Counted from the first letter of the stretch, positions 44,131-53,140 are shown. The stretch: 64,000 nucleotides of DNA from Thiodiazotropha sp040506775 (GCA_040506775.1 JBEVWC010000008.1:1-64000), one strand, 5' to 3'. The notes: a model not told the origin generated them from the letters alone. Program-made: numbers and translations.

Positions 44131-46448
44131 AACTACTGACCAATGCCTCCATAAAGCAAAAACTCGTTGCCATGATCCTGGCGACTGTTACGTCCGCGTT
44201 GCTGTTAAGTCTCGTGCTCTTCATCATTGTGGAGGTCAAAACCAGTCACACTGAAACCATCACTCGTTTACAGGCATTGGCCGCATTGCTCGGAGCCAAT
44301 AGCAGCGCTGCATTAGCCTTCCACGACACACAGACCGCTGATGACATTTTATCAACACTCAGCACTCAAAATGAGATTACCCAGGCATCAATAAAGTTTC
44401 TCGATGGCCGCGTCTTTGCACAATACGAGTCTAGCGCCTCTGCATCACAAGACACTTCAACAGTGAGCAGTGGCTTAATACCCAGCCTTGTGAAAATTGA
44501 ACAACCCATCCTGCTAGATGATGAAACCATTGGTTTTATTCATATCACGGGTGATCTACGCAATGCGCAACAACGCCTCATAAAACAGTCACTTCTTTTT
44601 CTTGGTGTATTTCTAGTTTCAATGCTTTTTGCTCTGGCATTATCAAACCGTTTCCAGAGAATTGTTTCCGTTCCAATCCGACAACTGCGAAGTCATATGT
44701 CTGAGGTGGCGAAGAACCGCAACTTTTCGATTCGTGCTCAAAGAACGAGTAATGACGAACTGGGTGATCTGGTTGACGGTTTCAATGACATGCTGGACAG
44801 AATCGAAGCCTATGAGAAGGAACTTACCAACTACCAGCAGGATCTGGAGTATCTTGTCGCCGAGCGTACGCAGGAACTTGAGTGGGCAAAGGAAGGCGCT
44901 GAAGCAGCCAGTCAGGCAAAGAGCGATTTTCTGGCCACCATGAGTCATGAAATCAGAACCCCGATGAGTGGAGTTATAGGCTTTGCCCACTTGCTGGAGA
45001 AAACCGGCCTGGAGCCTCAACAGTCAGAATATCTGAATATCATCATCAACTCCGCCAACAATCTGCTGGATATCATTGATGATATTCTCGACTTTTCGAA
45101 AATGGAAGCTGGCAAGATTCGACTCGATAATACTAATTTCGTTTTCGAATCGCTGATCAATGGAGTCCGCGTACTGTTTACTCCAAAAGCCACAGACAAG
45201 GGTTTACGTCTGACTACCTATGTTGATCCAGAGATACCGAAAATTCTCAATGGGGACCCGTCACGCCTGAGACAAATCCTAATCAACCTAGTCGGTAATG
45301 CCATTAAATTCACCGGTGAAGGCGAAGTAACCCTCGAGGTTACAAAACGCACTCAGAAGAATGACAGGATCGGATTGCACTTCAGTATAAAAGACACGGG
45401 CATTGGTATCAGCCCGGAACAGCAGGATAAGCTCTTCAAGCCGTTTCAACAGTGCGATAGCTCCATCACCCGTCACTATGGTGGCACAGGTCTTGGCTTG
45501 GTCATTGCCAAACGACTAGCCACCCTCATGGGCGGTCGCATCACGCTTTCCAGTAGTACAGGGCATGGTTCTACATTCAATGTACAAATTTATCTGTCAC
45601 TACCCCAATCGAATATGATCAGCTTGCCGGTTGACGAGAGCCAGGTCATCAAGAAAGAGGATGACGGAACACCCGGAGCTCGTCTCAAAGACCTGAAAGT
45701 GCTGGTCGTTGATGACAGTAACGTCAACCTGATGCTGGCCAAGACGCTGCTTCACAACGAAGGCGCGGATGTAGTTGCTGTGACCAGTGCATCAGATGCA
45801 ATCGAATACGCAAAAAAACAATCTTTTGATTTGATATTGATGGATCTTGAAATGCCGAATATAAGTGGCATTGAGGCTGTAAGAGATCTAAAGAAAACCC
45901 GAGGAATCGCTTTGGACACCCCCGTTATCGCTGTTACAGCGCATGTACTTCCCGAGAAAAGGGTTGAAGTTCATGATGCGGGCATGAATGACTTACTCAC
46001 CAAACCCTACCTGCCTGAGCAACTCTACAGCATAATTCTGAAATGGTGTGGTCAGCAAAATCCCAGCGACAAAGACAATGAAACCGCATTGAATACGGAG
46101 ATACAAGTGTATGATCGGGACGCAGCACTCATCAATGTAGCGGGTAATGAGGAAGCTGCCAGATCGATACTCAGGGAATTTCTGGCAGCACTCCCGAATC
46201 TGGATGAAGCCATTCAGCAAGCCTGTCGAGACAAAGATTATGAATTACTATTTGAGGCTGTGCACAAAATGGCTGGACTTGCGAGTGGCAGCGGTGCACC
46301 TAAGATTCAGAATTCAGCCATGTATCTGAAGGCCATCCTGAAACGTGATCCAAAACCTTACGAGGAAATCAAAAGTACCGTAGAAAGCCTACTTCAGCAC
46401 ACCCGAGAATTTAATGATAAATTCTCGGGTGCTGGTACAGATAGCTGA
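44127..46448 (+). CDS. CHASE8-HAMP hybrid histidine kinase with REC and HPt
   Basis: Membrane hybrid kinase of 773 residues. First span about 12-36; a periplasmic CHASE8-like domain to about 150 (LGANSSAALAFHDTQTADDI); second span about 153-172; HAMP about 173-232; coiled coil; HisKA with His274 in ATMSHEIRTPMSGVIGFAHL; HATPase with NLVGNAIKFTGEGE and GGTGLGLVIAKRL; receiver with Asp573 in DLILMDLEMPNISG; HPt with His713 in EAVHKMAGLASGSG. All phospho-acceptor residues are present, so a complete phosphorelay is possible, like GacS/BarA. The output regulator is not encoded next to it. The 3' end holds a 13-bp perfect hairpin. Confidence 0.93.
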   Translation: MKLLTNASIKQKLVAMILATVTSALLLSLVLFIIVEVKTSHTETITRLQALAALLGANSSAALAFHDTQTADDILSTLSTQNEITQASIKFLDGRVFAQYESSASASQDTSTVSSGLIPSLVKIEQPILLDDETIGFIHITGDLRNAQQRLIKQSLLFLGVFLVSMLFALALSNRFQRIVSVPIRQLRSHMSEVAKNRNFSIRAQRTSNDELGDLVDGFNDMLDRIEAYEKELTNYQQDLEYLVAERTQELEWAKEGAEAASQAKSDFLATMSHEIRTPMSGVIGFAHLLEKTGLEPQQSEYLNIIINSANNLLDIIDDILDFSKMEAGKIRLDNTNFVFESLINGVRVLFTPKATDKGLRLTTYVDPEIPKILNGDPSRLRQILINLVGNAIKFTGEGEVTLEVTKRTQKNDRIGLHFSIKDTGIGISPEQQDKLFKPFQQCDSSITRHYGGTGLGLVIAKRLATLMGGRITLSSSTGHGSTFNVQIYLSLPQSNMISLPVDESQVIKKEDDGTPGARLKDLKVLVVDDSNVNLMLAKTLLHNEGADVVAVTSASDAIEYAKKQSFDLILMDLEMPNISGIEAVRDLKKTRGIALDTPVIAVTAHVLPEKRVEVHDAGMNDLLTKPYLPEQLYSIILKWCGQQNPSDKDNETALNTEIQVYDRDAALINVAGNEEAARSILREFLAALPNLDEAIQQACRDKDYELLFEAVHKMAGLASGSGAPKIQNSAMYLKAILKRDPKPYEEIKSTVESLLQHTREFNDKFSGAGTDS
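46401..46430 (+). repeat. 13-bp perfect hairpin in the 3' end of the hybrid kinase gene
   Basis: ACCCGAGAATTTA (46401-46413) and TAAATTCTCGGGT (46418-46430) pair perfectly around the loop ATGA. It lies within the last 18 codons of the kinase gene. No T-run follows directly, so a role in 3'-end protection is more likely than termination. Confidence 0.55.
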
Positions 46449-46456
46449 AAAATAAT

Positions 46457-47173
46457 TTATGCGCTTACTTTGCGCCGTGCAAAGCCAAGAAAGCCGATCA
46501 GTCCACCACCCAGCAGCATCGCAGTGGAAGGCTCCGGAACTGAGACGGTCTCACCGGAAGAAGGGTCTGATGAGATGATGTCCCAATCACCCACATCACC
46601 TGAACGGACTGCCCAGGCGTACTGCAGCGCATCTTTCTGCTCTGCGAACTGAAGCGCCGTATAAGTGTAAAAAGTCCAAGCCACATCTGTCCGCAGGGCG
46701 TATTCCTGATCGAGCCAGTAGAAATCATTGAAATCACTTGCCTGCAGGTTCAGGAAGGGACCGGTGTCTAACACGCCACCCTGAGTCGGGTTGCCGAGTG
46801 TATCGAACCAGAGACTGGCCATTTCACTGTACACAGTGTCGCCATCCGTCGTCTGAACATCTCTGCCACAATCTGTTCCGGATAATGCGAAGTCACAACC
46901 AGGATTACCGGTATCCACCATGGTCGGCAGACGCCAGTCATCATAACCTTGATAGACCAAGCCATCAGCCCAGGCCATGGCATCATCCCAGGTCATCGCC
47001 CCATTGTGTGCATACCCCTGTGTACTGGCATAGTTGGCATCCTGCATCCAGGTCAGATTCAGAACGTCGTCGTAAATCAGTCCGTTTCCTCTATCTATCA
47101 GCGTTGCGTTGGCTGATGCAGATAAGAGCAGCAGGCTCGCTGCCAAACCGACCCCTTTTTTTGACGAAATCAT
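46457..47173 (-). CDS. DUF1566-type protein with PEP-CTERM sorting signal
   Basis: Exported protein of 238 residues with a signal peptide ending ASANA. The central domain has LIDRGNGLIYDDVLNLTWMQ, MTWDDAMAWADGLVYQGYDD and WRLPTMVDTGNP, with late AWAVRSGDVG, as in DUF1566/Lcl-type domains. The C-terminus is a full PEP-CTERM signal: VPEPSTAMLLGGGLIGFLG plus basic tail FARRKVSA. The tail targets proteins to an exosortase (EpsH-like), which is not encoded in this window. Convergent with the hybrid kinase gene. The matching domain content suggests an extracellular, possibly matrix-bound, protein. Confidence 0.9.
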   Translation of the reverse strand: MISSKKGVGLAASLLLLSASANATLIDRGNGLIYDDVLNLTWMQDANYASTQGYAHNGAMTWDDAMAWADGLVYQGYDDWRLPTMVDTGNPGCDFALSGTDCGRDVQTTDGDTVYSEMASLWFDTLGNPTQGGVLDTGPFLNLQASDFNDFYWLDQEYALRTDVAWTFYTYTALQFAEQKDALQYAWAVRSGDVGDWDIISSDPSSGETVSVPEPSTAMLLGGGLIGFLGFARRKVSA

Positions 47174-47569
47174 GTGACTTCTCCCAAAATCCAGTTCCTT
47201 GTTGTACTTTCTTCCGAGTCAGCTAACGCAGACTCACCCCAAGTCGAAATTTTCTAAGCGTCTGATTTACAACACCTGTCGGTATTGCCTGACCATGACG
47301 ATATTATTTAAATTACTATCATAGTAACCCATCACGATTGTCGAAGACAATTTTGACCGATACTGCTGTACAGATATATAAAAAAGACAATTTAATCGAT
47401 ATAACAATAACTTAGGTTCTTTTAAACAGTTTGAATCGGAACAACAGAATCCTCGCAAATGTTAAAATACCCAACCTGTTCCACATTTTGGAAGAACAGG
47501 TCAGGCATTCTCTTCAAATGAACAGCGATTAACGCCCCTCTTCTCGGGAGTTCAACATCCAGCCGGTGA
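47174..47569. other. AT-rich intergenic region upstream of the PEP-CTERM gene
   Basis: This 396-bp gap precedes the PEP-CTERM gene and follows the end of the small secreted gene at 47570, both on the minus strand. The only structure I can support is the hairpin at 47474-47501, a possible terminator for the latter. The stretch 47290-47450 is AT-rich and probably holds the PEP-CTERM promoter, but no single pair of boxes stands out. Confidence 0.4.
47474..47501 (-). terminator. Possible weak terminator
   Basis: On the minus strand ACCTGTTC pairs with GAACAGGT, followed by TGGGTATTTT. It lies about 70 bp after the stop of the gene at 47570. The T-run is short, so termination may be partial. Confidence 0.35.
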
Positions 47570-47980
47570 CTAACGCTGAAAATGTTTGATCACGCCATTC
47601 TTGGCATATTTGTCGTGGTAAATCACATATCGGTAGATATCATTTTCAGACAGCTCCCTGATGAGATCGCTGTTCTCGTCCAGCTTTCTATCCAGACGGC
47701 GATATTCGTGACCGGATAATCGACCGTCTTTATCATACCGCTTCGCCAGGCGCTGGATCTCCCTGAGATTCTTGAGCACCTGGTTACGCTCATCAGGACT
47801 CAGGTTATGCCTTTCGTAGTTGAGATCTATGCGGTCATATTGACGTTCGATCCGGTTTTCGATGCGGTCATCCCGTCCCCGCTCACGGTGTTCCGATCTC
47901 TCACCATAGTCCGCCATGACAGGGGAAGTGATCATCAGAACCAGAGCGCCAATCACCAGGTTTTTGTATGATTTTTTCAT
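47570..47980 (-). CDS. Small secreted charged protein with a partial EF-hand
   Basis: Exported protein of 136 residues. ATG 47980 is favoured by GGAG 8 bp upstream. The signal peptide ends in SPVMA. The mature protein is almost entirely Arg/Asp/Glu-rich helix (YGERSEHRERGRDDRIENRI; RQYDRIDLNYERHNLSPDER). A loop YDKDGRLSGHEY resembles an EF-hand but lacks the first Asp (Arg instead), so calcium binding is doubtful. I do not recognise the family. Confidence 0.7.
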   Translation of the reverse strand: MKKSYKNLVIGALVLMITSPVMADYGERSEHRERGRDDRIENRIERQYDRIDLNYERHNLSPDERNQVLKNLREIQRLAKRYDKDGRLSGHEYRRLDRKLDENSDLIRELSENDIYRYVIYHDKYAKNGVIKHFQR

Positions 47981-48239
47981 TGTCATTTCTCCAAGGTCGT
48001 CGGTTTTGCTTGTTGACGCTTACAGAATACCCCGGCAATACTGAACACAAACTGAACGATCCACTGAGAGGTGTACTCGTTTTCGGGTCGGTAATATCCA
48101 GGGCCTGCTGCGAATGATCTCTATGAAGATGGATCTCAGTACTGAATCTCTTCAACCGGTTTGATTTTCAGCACCCAGTTAATCCCGGTACCAAGCTATA
48201 ATCAGCCTTTGCCAAGCGATAAGACACTTACGGAAGCTT

Positions 48240-48854
48240 ATGAAGTACAGACAGTTATGCTTACTCAGTGCCTGCCTGATCGGTTTTCAGCACCTTACCT
48301 ACGCAGAAACCCGATATGTAACAGATGAACTGCAGCTCGCACTCCATGAACAGATCAACTCGAAAGGACAACTGCTGGAACGTCTGGGCAGTGGGACAGA
48401 ACTGGAACTACTGGAAGAGAGCGGTCTCTATGCACGGGTCCGCACTCTGAGCGGGGTAGAAGGCTGGACAAAGGCTGGGTTTTTAATCAAGGAGAAACCG
48501 GCCCGTGCACAGCTGGAGGATCTGAAAACTGAAAATCAGACGCTGCAGGAAGAGCTGGCATCCGTGCGCAGCAAATTATCTGATGTCGAAGCAGATCTCT
48601 CTGAAACACAAACGGCAGCTGAGCCAGTCATAACAGAGGAACCTGACCGTATCGAGCAGGTCGTGGCTGCTCTGGACCGGGTACAACAGGAGAATGAAAG
48701 CTACCGACGACAGCTTTCAGGCATCGAACATTCCATACCCCTGAACTGGGGACTGATTGGTGCAGGCCTGACCTTTGGCTTAGGCTTGTTCGCGGGTTTT
48801 AGGATGTTCGACTATTTGAGCCGCAAGCGCCATGGTGGGATACGCATCTACTGA
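48240..48854 (+). CDS. TIGR04211-type SH3 and membrane-anchor protein
   Basis: A 204-residue protein with a signal peptide ending TYA, a bacterial SH3 domain (YVTDELQLALHEQINSKGQL; LEESGLYARVRTLSGVEGWT), a coiled coil at about residues 90-170 and a C-terminal membrane span (GLIGAGLTFGLGLFAGFRMF) with a basic tail. I recognise the layout as the SH3-and-anchor family found widely in gammaproteobacteria. Periplasmic, held by its C-terminus, it probably binds peptidoglycan or a partner. Transcribed alone, divergent from the minus-strand gene at 47570. Confidence 0.88.
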   Translation: MKYRQLCLLSACLIGFQHLTYAETRYVTDELQLALHEQINSKGQLLERLGSGTELELLEESGLYARVRTLSGVEGWTKAGFLIKEKPARAQLEDLKTENQTLQEELASVRSKLSDVEADLSETQTAAEPVITEEPDRIEQVVAALDRVQQENESYRRQLSGIEHSIPLNWGLIGAGLTFGLGLFAGFRMFDYLSRKRHGGIRIY

Positions 48855-48902
48855 GTTTCGCAGACCAGCTTGTGTTGAACCTGCGGCACATTCCCGGTCT
48901 GA

Positions 48903-49844
48903 TCAGGACTCGATAGCGTATTTCTTCATCCGATAGAGCAGAGTATCCCGGGTCAAACCCAAAAGACGAGCCGCTTTGCTGCGATTGCCTAAGGTTTTCA
49001 TGAGCGCCTGCTGAATCAGATTCGCCTCCAGCTGATCCATGCTGATTCCCTGATCGGGTAATACGAACTGACCGTCACCCAGGGCTTTCTGTCTAGGCAG
49101 GGCACGAAACTCACTGGGCAGATTTTCGATTTCGATGCGCTTCCCGGAGAACAGGATCAACATGCGTTCCGCCAGATTCTTTAATTCTCGAACATTACCC
49201 GGCCACGCATAGCTGTTCAGCAGTTTGAGCACCGACTTGCTGTAAACAGGGGGACGCAATCTGTAAGTTTCGGAAAGCTGCGTGGTTAGACCGCTGAGCA
49301 ACAGCTCCACATCACCGTTGCGCTCACGCAAAGGAGGCAACTCCAGTGGAACGACATTCAAACGGTAGTAGAGGTCACTGCGGAATGTGCCCTCATCCAA
49401 AGACAATGCAAGATCCCTGTTGGTCGCCGCGACCACCCGGACATCCATCTTCTGGGTGCGGGCATGGCCGACAGTCTGACACTCACCGGTTTCCAGAAAG
49501 CGCAGCAATTTGGCCTGTACCGCGACGGGTAACTCGCCGATTTCATCCAGAAAAAGGGTACCGCCGTGGGCTGCCTGAACCTTGCCGATATTGTCTCCGG
49601 TGGCCCCGGTGAACGAACCCTTTCTATGACCGAACAATTCGCTTTCGGCCAGTTGGGTCGGCAGAGCGGCACAATTGACCGTTATGAAGGGTTTACCGCG
49701 ACGATGGCTGTTTTCGTGGATTGCCTGGGCCAGAAGCTCTTTCCCTGTACCACTCTCACCCGTAACGAGTACGGTGGCATCCGTTGCGGACACAATACGC
49801 ATGGCACGGATCAATGTCTGAAATTCCGGGGCTTTTCCTAACAT
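48903..49844 (-). CDS. Sigma-54-dependent activator without regulatory domain
   Basis: Enhancer-binding protein of 313 residues, beginning almost directly with the AAA+ domain. ATG 49844 is chosen because GGAG lies 6 bp upstream. Motifs: Walker A GESGTGKE, sigma-54 contact loop RKGSFTGATGDNIG, Walker B GGTLFLDEIGELP, sensor LPPLRERNGDVELLL, and a C-terminal Fis-type helix-turn-helix (RSKAARLLGLTRDTLLYRMK). The contact loop reads GSFTGA where GAFTGA is standard. No receiver or GAF domain is present, so activity may be controlled by a partner protein as in PspF. The next minus-strand gene upstream is the LysR gene, 85 bp away. Confidence 0.92.
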   Translation of the reverse strand: MLGKAPEFQTLIRAMRIVSATDATVLVTGESGTGKELLAQAIHENSHRRGKPFITVNCAALPTQLAESELFGHRKGSFTGATGDNIGKVQAAHGGTLFLDEIGELPVAVQAKLLRFLETGECQTVGHARTQKMDVRVVAATNRDLALSLDEGTFRSDLYYRLNVVPLELPPLRERNGDVELLLSGLTTQLSETYRLRPPVYSKSVLKLLNSYAWPGNVRELKNLAERMLILFSGKRIEIENLPSEFRALPRQKALGDGQFVLPDQGISMDQLEANLIQQALMKTLGNRSKAARLLGLTRDTLLYRMKKYAIES

Positions 49845-49929
49845 AACCATCTCCACTGAAAATCGGGGTTTATTGTAGAACAGAACGGTGTCCGGAGAAA
49901 ACACCTGCTCCTAATCGGCAGCCCGGCTC

Positions 49930-50841
49930 TCAGTGAAACACTTCCTTGACGATCTCAAGAAAACGTTTTGCCTGTGGTGAGAGGAATTTACCTCTGCGCA
50001 AGACGATGCCGTAACTCCGGTCGGGAAAATATTCACCCAGTGGGATCGTGGCAACCTGTTCCTCTCCGGTCAGACAGACGTCCGTTACGATTGAGATTCC
50101 CAAGCCGATCTCCACATACTTCTTAATAACCTCCCAGCCTCCGGCCTCCAGGGTCACGTTGTAGTTGGCGTTGTGCTGCTTGAATACCAGATCCACCATG
50201 CGCCAGGTGCTCAGATGGTGGGGAGGCAGGATCAGGCCATAGGGACTGATATCGTGAAGACGGATCCCTTTCTTCTTGGTCAGTGGATGGTTGAGGGGGG
50301 TTATCAGTACCGGGGCATAATTCACAACCGGCTGGTAGGTCACATCGTCCGGTATTTCCAGCATCGAACCTATGGCCATGTCGGTTTCATCCGCACGCAA
50401 CATGGCCATGCCGTCCCGGCCGGTCACATTGTGTAACTTCACCCGGATGCCAGGGTAGCGTTCCGCGAACAGTTGAACGGGTTCTGGCAGGATGTACAGG
50501 ATGGTGGACTCACCGGCAGCGATATTCAATTCGCCGCTTTCAAGCTTGCCGCATGATGCAAGGAAGGTTTCCTGAAGTTTGTCCATCCCCTCAACCAGGG
50601 GTTGAGAGAGTTTATAGAGGGTCTCGCCTTCCGGCGTGAGCTTGATCTTTGGCCCCCGCCTCTCAAACAGCACCGTTTCCAGCTCACGTTCAAGAGCCTG
50701 GATCTGCAAGGATACGGTCGGTTGACTCAGGTAGAGCCGTTCAGCCGCTTCACTGATCGATCCGGTCTGAGCCGCGTGACAGAATGCTCGCAACTGTTTG
50801 AGACGGTTCTGCTTGTAGTGAATTTGCGGAGTACCAGCCAT
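49930..50841 (-). CDS. LysR-type transcriptional regulator
   Basis: Regulator of 303 residues. The N-terminal winged helix contains LKQLRAFCHAAQTGSISEAA and RLYLSQPTVSLQIQALEREL, and the rest is a periplasmic-binding-protein-like effector domain (ERRGPKIKLTPEGETLYKLS; RADETDMAIGSMLEIPDD). ATG 50841 removes a hydrophobic upstream stretch and gives the normal N-terminus. The sequence has a CysB-like flavour, but I cannot assign the effector or targets. Its own promoter region up to 51311 is shared with the divergent pentapeptide gene, which is therefore a candidate target. Confidence 0.9.
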   Translation of the reverse strand: MAGTPQIHYKQNRLKQLRAFCHAAQTGSISEAAERLYLSQPTVSLQIQALERELETVLFERRGPKIKLTPEGETLYKLSQPLVEGMDKLQETFLASCGKLESGELNIAAGESTILYILPEPVQLFAERYPGIRVKLHNVTGRDGMAMLRADETDMAIGSMLEIPDDVTYQPVVNYAPVLITPLNHPLTKKKGIRLHDISPYGLILPPHHLSTWRMVDLVFKQHNANYNVTLEAGGWEVIKKYVEIGLGISIVTDVCLTGEEQVATIPLGEYFPDRSYGIVLRRGKFLSPQAKRFLEIVKEVFH

Positions 50842-51311
50842 GTGGGTCACCCATACTATTAATATTATCAATAGTATGCACAGAATCACTTAAAAGCAAT
50901 AATAAATACACATTTCATTGTAACTTCGAGATTCCATTGAACCCAGTGGGATGCGGCCAGCCAGGCGCGCACTTGGCGAATCCATCCGATGAATTTCTAC
51001 TCAAACAGATACCCTTGCTCCCAAGCGGGTGTCCTCAAGGCTTTCGCATGAAAAAATCCAGCTGACCCATTGTCGATCCCTCGCGGATCGCGCAAGAATA
51101 TGCCAGAGTTAAGGTATGCAGGCGGAGACAGATACCCCGTTTGATGAGCTGTGACCGCCAAGCCTACGATTGGAATCTTACCCGCCGATGATACGCTGGA
51201 TCACAGACTTGCAGCTCCCCGGGAATGAGGAACGTGTTCCGTGGTTCGCGGCGTTTCCCGCTTGAATCAGACGCGACAGGTCATGCCTAATTGTCCGCCA
51301 GAGAGGTCGAT
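50842..51311. other. Divergent intergenic region between LysR and pentapeptide genes
   Basis: This 470-bp gap contains small hairpins: CGATCC/GGATCG around 51069-51086 and GGAAC-GT-GTTCC near 51229-51240 nested in CGGGAA...TTCCCG. None has a T-run. I see no ORF with coding character and no recognisable RNA family. The region could hold a LysR-binding site (T-N11-A type), which I could not pinpoint. Confidence 0.4.
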
Positions 51312-51653
51312 ATGCAAAAACCCGAACAAAAGCAGGATCCCATGTATCAACTTCTGAAACAGGGGCGCATCGATGAATTCAACCAAAAACGCTCTGAGGG
51401 TGAGACCTGCGATCTCGTGAATGCGGATTTGAGAGGTATCGACCTGCGTAATCTGGATACCGAGAATATCAATCTGGCCGGGGCCTATCTGCGGCATGCA
51501 GACCTGCGTGGACTGGATCTGAGGAGCGCCAATCTGGAAGGTGCCAGTATCAACAGCGCAAAGATTTCCGGGACCTATTTTCCAGAGAGCCTGACGGCAG
51601 AGGAGATCACCCTTTCTCTGGTACATGGCACCCGTCTGAGACAGCGAGCCTGA
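51312..51653 (+). CDS. Small pentapeptide-repeat protein
   Basis: Cytoplasmic protein of 113 residues. ATG 51312 is supported by GAGG 5 bp upstream. After about 35 residues of charged helix comes a run of A(D/N)LXX-type pentapeptides (ADLRGIDLRNLDTENINLAG; AYLRHADLRGLDLRSANLEG), about 10 repeats, enough for two and a half turns of a right-handed beta helix. Too short for a gyrase-protecting Qnr/MfpA protein. Function unknown. It converges with tatC. Confidence 0.85.
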   Translation: MQKPEQKQDPMYQLLKQGRIDEFNQKRSEGETCDLVNADLRGIDLRNLDTENINLAGAYLRHADLRGLDLRSANLEGASINSAKISGTYFPESLTAEEITLSLVHGTRLRQRA

Positions 51654-51670
51654 CCGGATTCAGAATCGAC

Positions 51671-52786
51671 TTAATCCTTTGAATCAAGCTGTGTCAGGAT
51701 ATTCCTGGCCACCCGGCACTGATCGTCGTTTCCTTCCTGAAGCACCTCGTAGAGCAGTGACCGGGCCTGCTCCACCCGTCCCGCGGCACGATGGGTGTGA
51801 ACCTGATGGAGCTTCTGCTCCACCGCATCCGGGGGTTCCACCTCTGAAGCTGCATCGATCTGTTCATCCGCCTCGATGGCATCCAACTCCTCATCCATCT
51901 GGTCCGGGGTGAGAGGCTCGAAGCGGTCAGAGTCAAGTTGCCCTCCCGCCGGATCGATGTCCTTGCCGACGACCTCCTCGGTCGACTCCATCCGGGTTTG
52001 TTCCTCTGCGTCCTCTGCGTCCTCAGCCTCTTCAGAATCCGCCTTTGATGTGTCTTCCTTATCCCTGACGAAACCCTTCGAAAAGATCACCCCCAACTCG
52101 AACAGGCACCACATGGGTAAAGCCAGCAGGGTCTGGGAGATGATGTCCGGAGGAGTGAGCAGCATACCTACGATGAAAGCGCCGACAATGATGTACGGCC
52201 GTTTGCTGCGCAGCTTCTCCGGGGTCGTGATGCCCAGCCAGACCAGAATAATGGTGGCGATGGGCACCTCGAAGGCCACACCAAAAGCGAAAAACAGGGT
52301 CATCACGAAATCGAGATAACTCCCCATATCCGTGGCCACCTCGACCCCTTCCGGGGCGGTGCTGGCGAGGAACGAGAACACCAGAGGGAAGACCACGAAG
52401 TAGGCGAACGCCATACCCAGGTAGAACAGGAACGTGCTGGAGATGAGCAGCGGCATCACCAAACGTTTTTCGTGGCGATACAGGCCAGGTGCGACGAATG
52501 CCCAGAACTGGTAGAGGATGAATGGAACCGCGATGAAGATCGCCAGCTGCAGACTCAGCTTGAAGGGAATCAGGAAGGGATCGATGGGTTTGGTGGAGAT
52601 CATGGTACTGCCTTCCGGCAGCGCCTCCCTCATGGGCCCGGCGATCGCGCTGTAGAGGTCATTGGCGAAGGGAAACAGCACTGCAAAGACAATGAGCACG
52701 GCCAGCACCATGCGCAGCACCCGATCACGCAGTTCGATCAGATGAGAGACCAGGGGTTGCTCTTGACTCGTGTTCGGCACCGACAT
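51671..52786 (-). CDS. tatC: Sec-independent protein translocase TatC with acidic C-terminal extension
   Basis: Receptor subunit of the twin-arginine translocase, 371 residues. Residues 1-240 are a normal six-span TatC: HLIELRDRVLRMVLAVLIVF, FWAFVAPGLYRHEKRLVMPL, and YLDFVMTLFFAFGVAFEVPI. An extra tail of about 130 residues follows: very acidic (SEEAEDAEDAEEQTRMESTE) and ending in a short helical segment with a TPR-like look (HTHRAAGRVEQARSLLYEVL). E. coli TatC ends after about 258 residues, so the tail is an addition. It is last in the tatABC order, directly after tatB (stop and start adjacent). Exported ApbE-type or cofactor proteins are possible clients. Confidence 0.95.
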   Translation of the reverse strand: MSVPNTSQEQPLVSHLIELRDRVLRMVLAVLIVFAVLFPFANDLYSAIAGPMREALPEGSTMISTKPIDPFLIPFKLSLQLAIFIAVPFILYQFWAFVAPGLYRHEKRLVMPLLISSTFLFYLGMAFAYFVVFPLVFSFLASTAPEGVEVATDMGSYLDFVMTLFFAFGVAFEVPIATIILVWLGITTPEKLRSKRPYIIVGAFIVGMLLTPPDIISQTLLALPMWCLFELGVIFSKGFVRDKEDTSKADSEEAEDAEDAEEQTRMESTEEVVGKDIDPAGGQLDSDRFEPLTPDQMDEELDAIEADEQIDAASEVEPPDAVEQKLHQVHTHRAAGRVEQARSLLYEVLQEGNDDQCRVARNILTQLDSKD

Positions 52787-53140
52787 CTATTCTGCCTGGT
52801 CTGATATCTGCGCCTTGCTGGCCTTCTGGGATTGAGGCTTCTCCTCAGTCTGCTGGACCGAGGTCGAGACATCCTGCTTGATGCGATTCAGATCCTGTTG
52901 TGTCTCTTCGAGTATCTCGTGCACAGGATTGGCCATCTTTTTCTGTTTTTCGAGAATCTCTTTCAGCTCTTCAGCCTTGATCTCCCGATCGATGTCCGCT
53001 TTGACATTGGCCACAAACCGCCGCCCACGGCCAAGCCACATGCCGACGGTCCGCGCGACTTTCGGCAGGCGTTCGGGACCAATGACGATCAACGCGACCA
53101 GCGCGATCAGTCCGAGCTCCCAGAAACCCACATCAAACAT
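52787..53140 (-). CDS. tatB: Sec-independent protein translocase TatB
   Basis: TatB of 117 residues. The N-terminal span MFDVGFWELGLIALVALIVI with Glu8 is followed by the hinge GPERLPKVARTVG and an amphipathic helix (RRFVANVKADIDREIKAEEL). The C-terminus is Lys/Gln-rich and unstructured. It passes Tat substrates from TatC to TatA. It lies 38 bp after tatA and abuts tatC. Confidence 0.95.
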   Translation of the reverse strand: MFDVGFWELGLIALVALIVIGPERLPKVARTVGMWLGRGRRFVANVKADIDREIKAEELKEILEKQKKMANPVHEILEETQQDLNRIKQDVSTSVQQTEEKPQSQKASKAQISDQAE

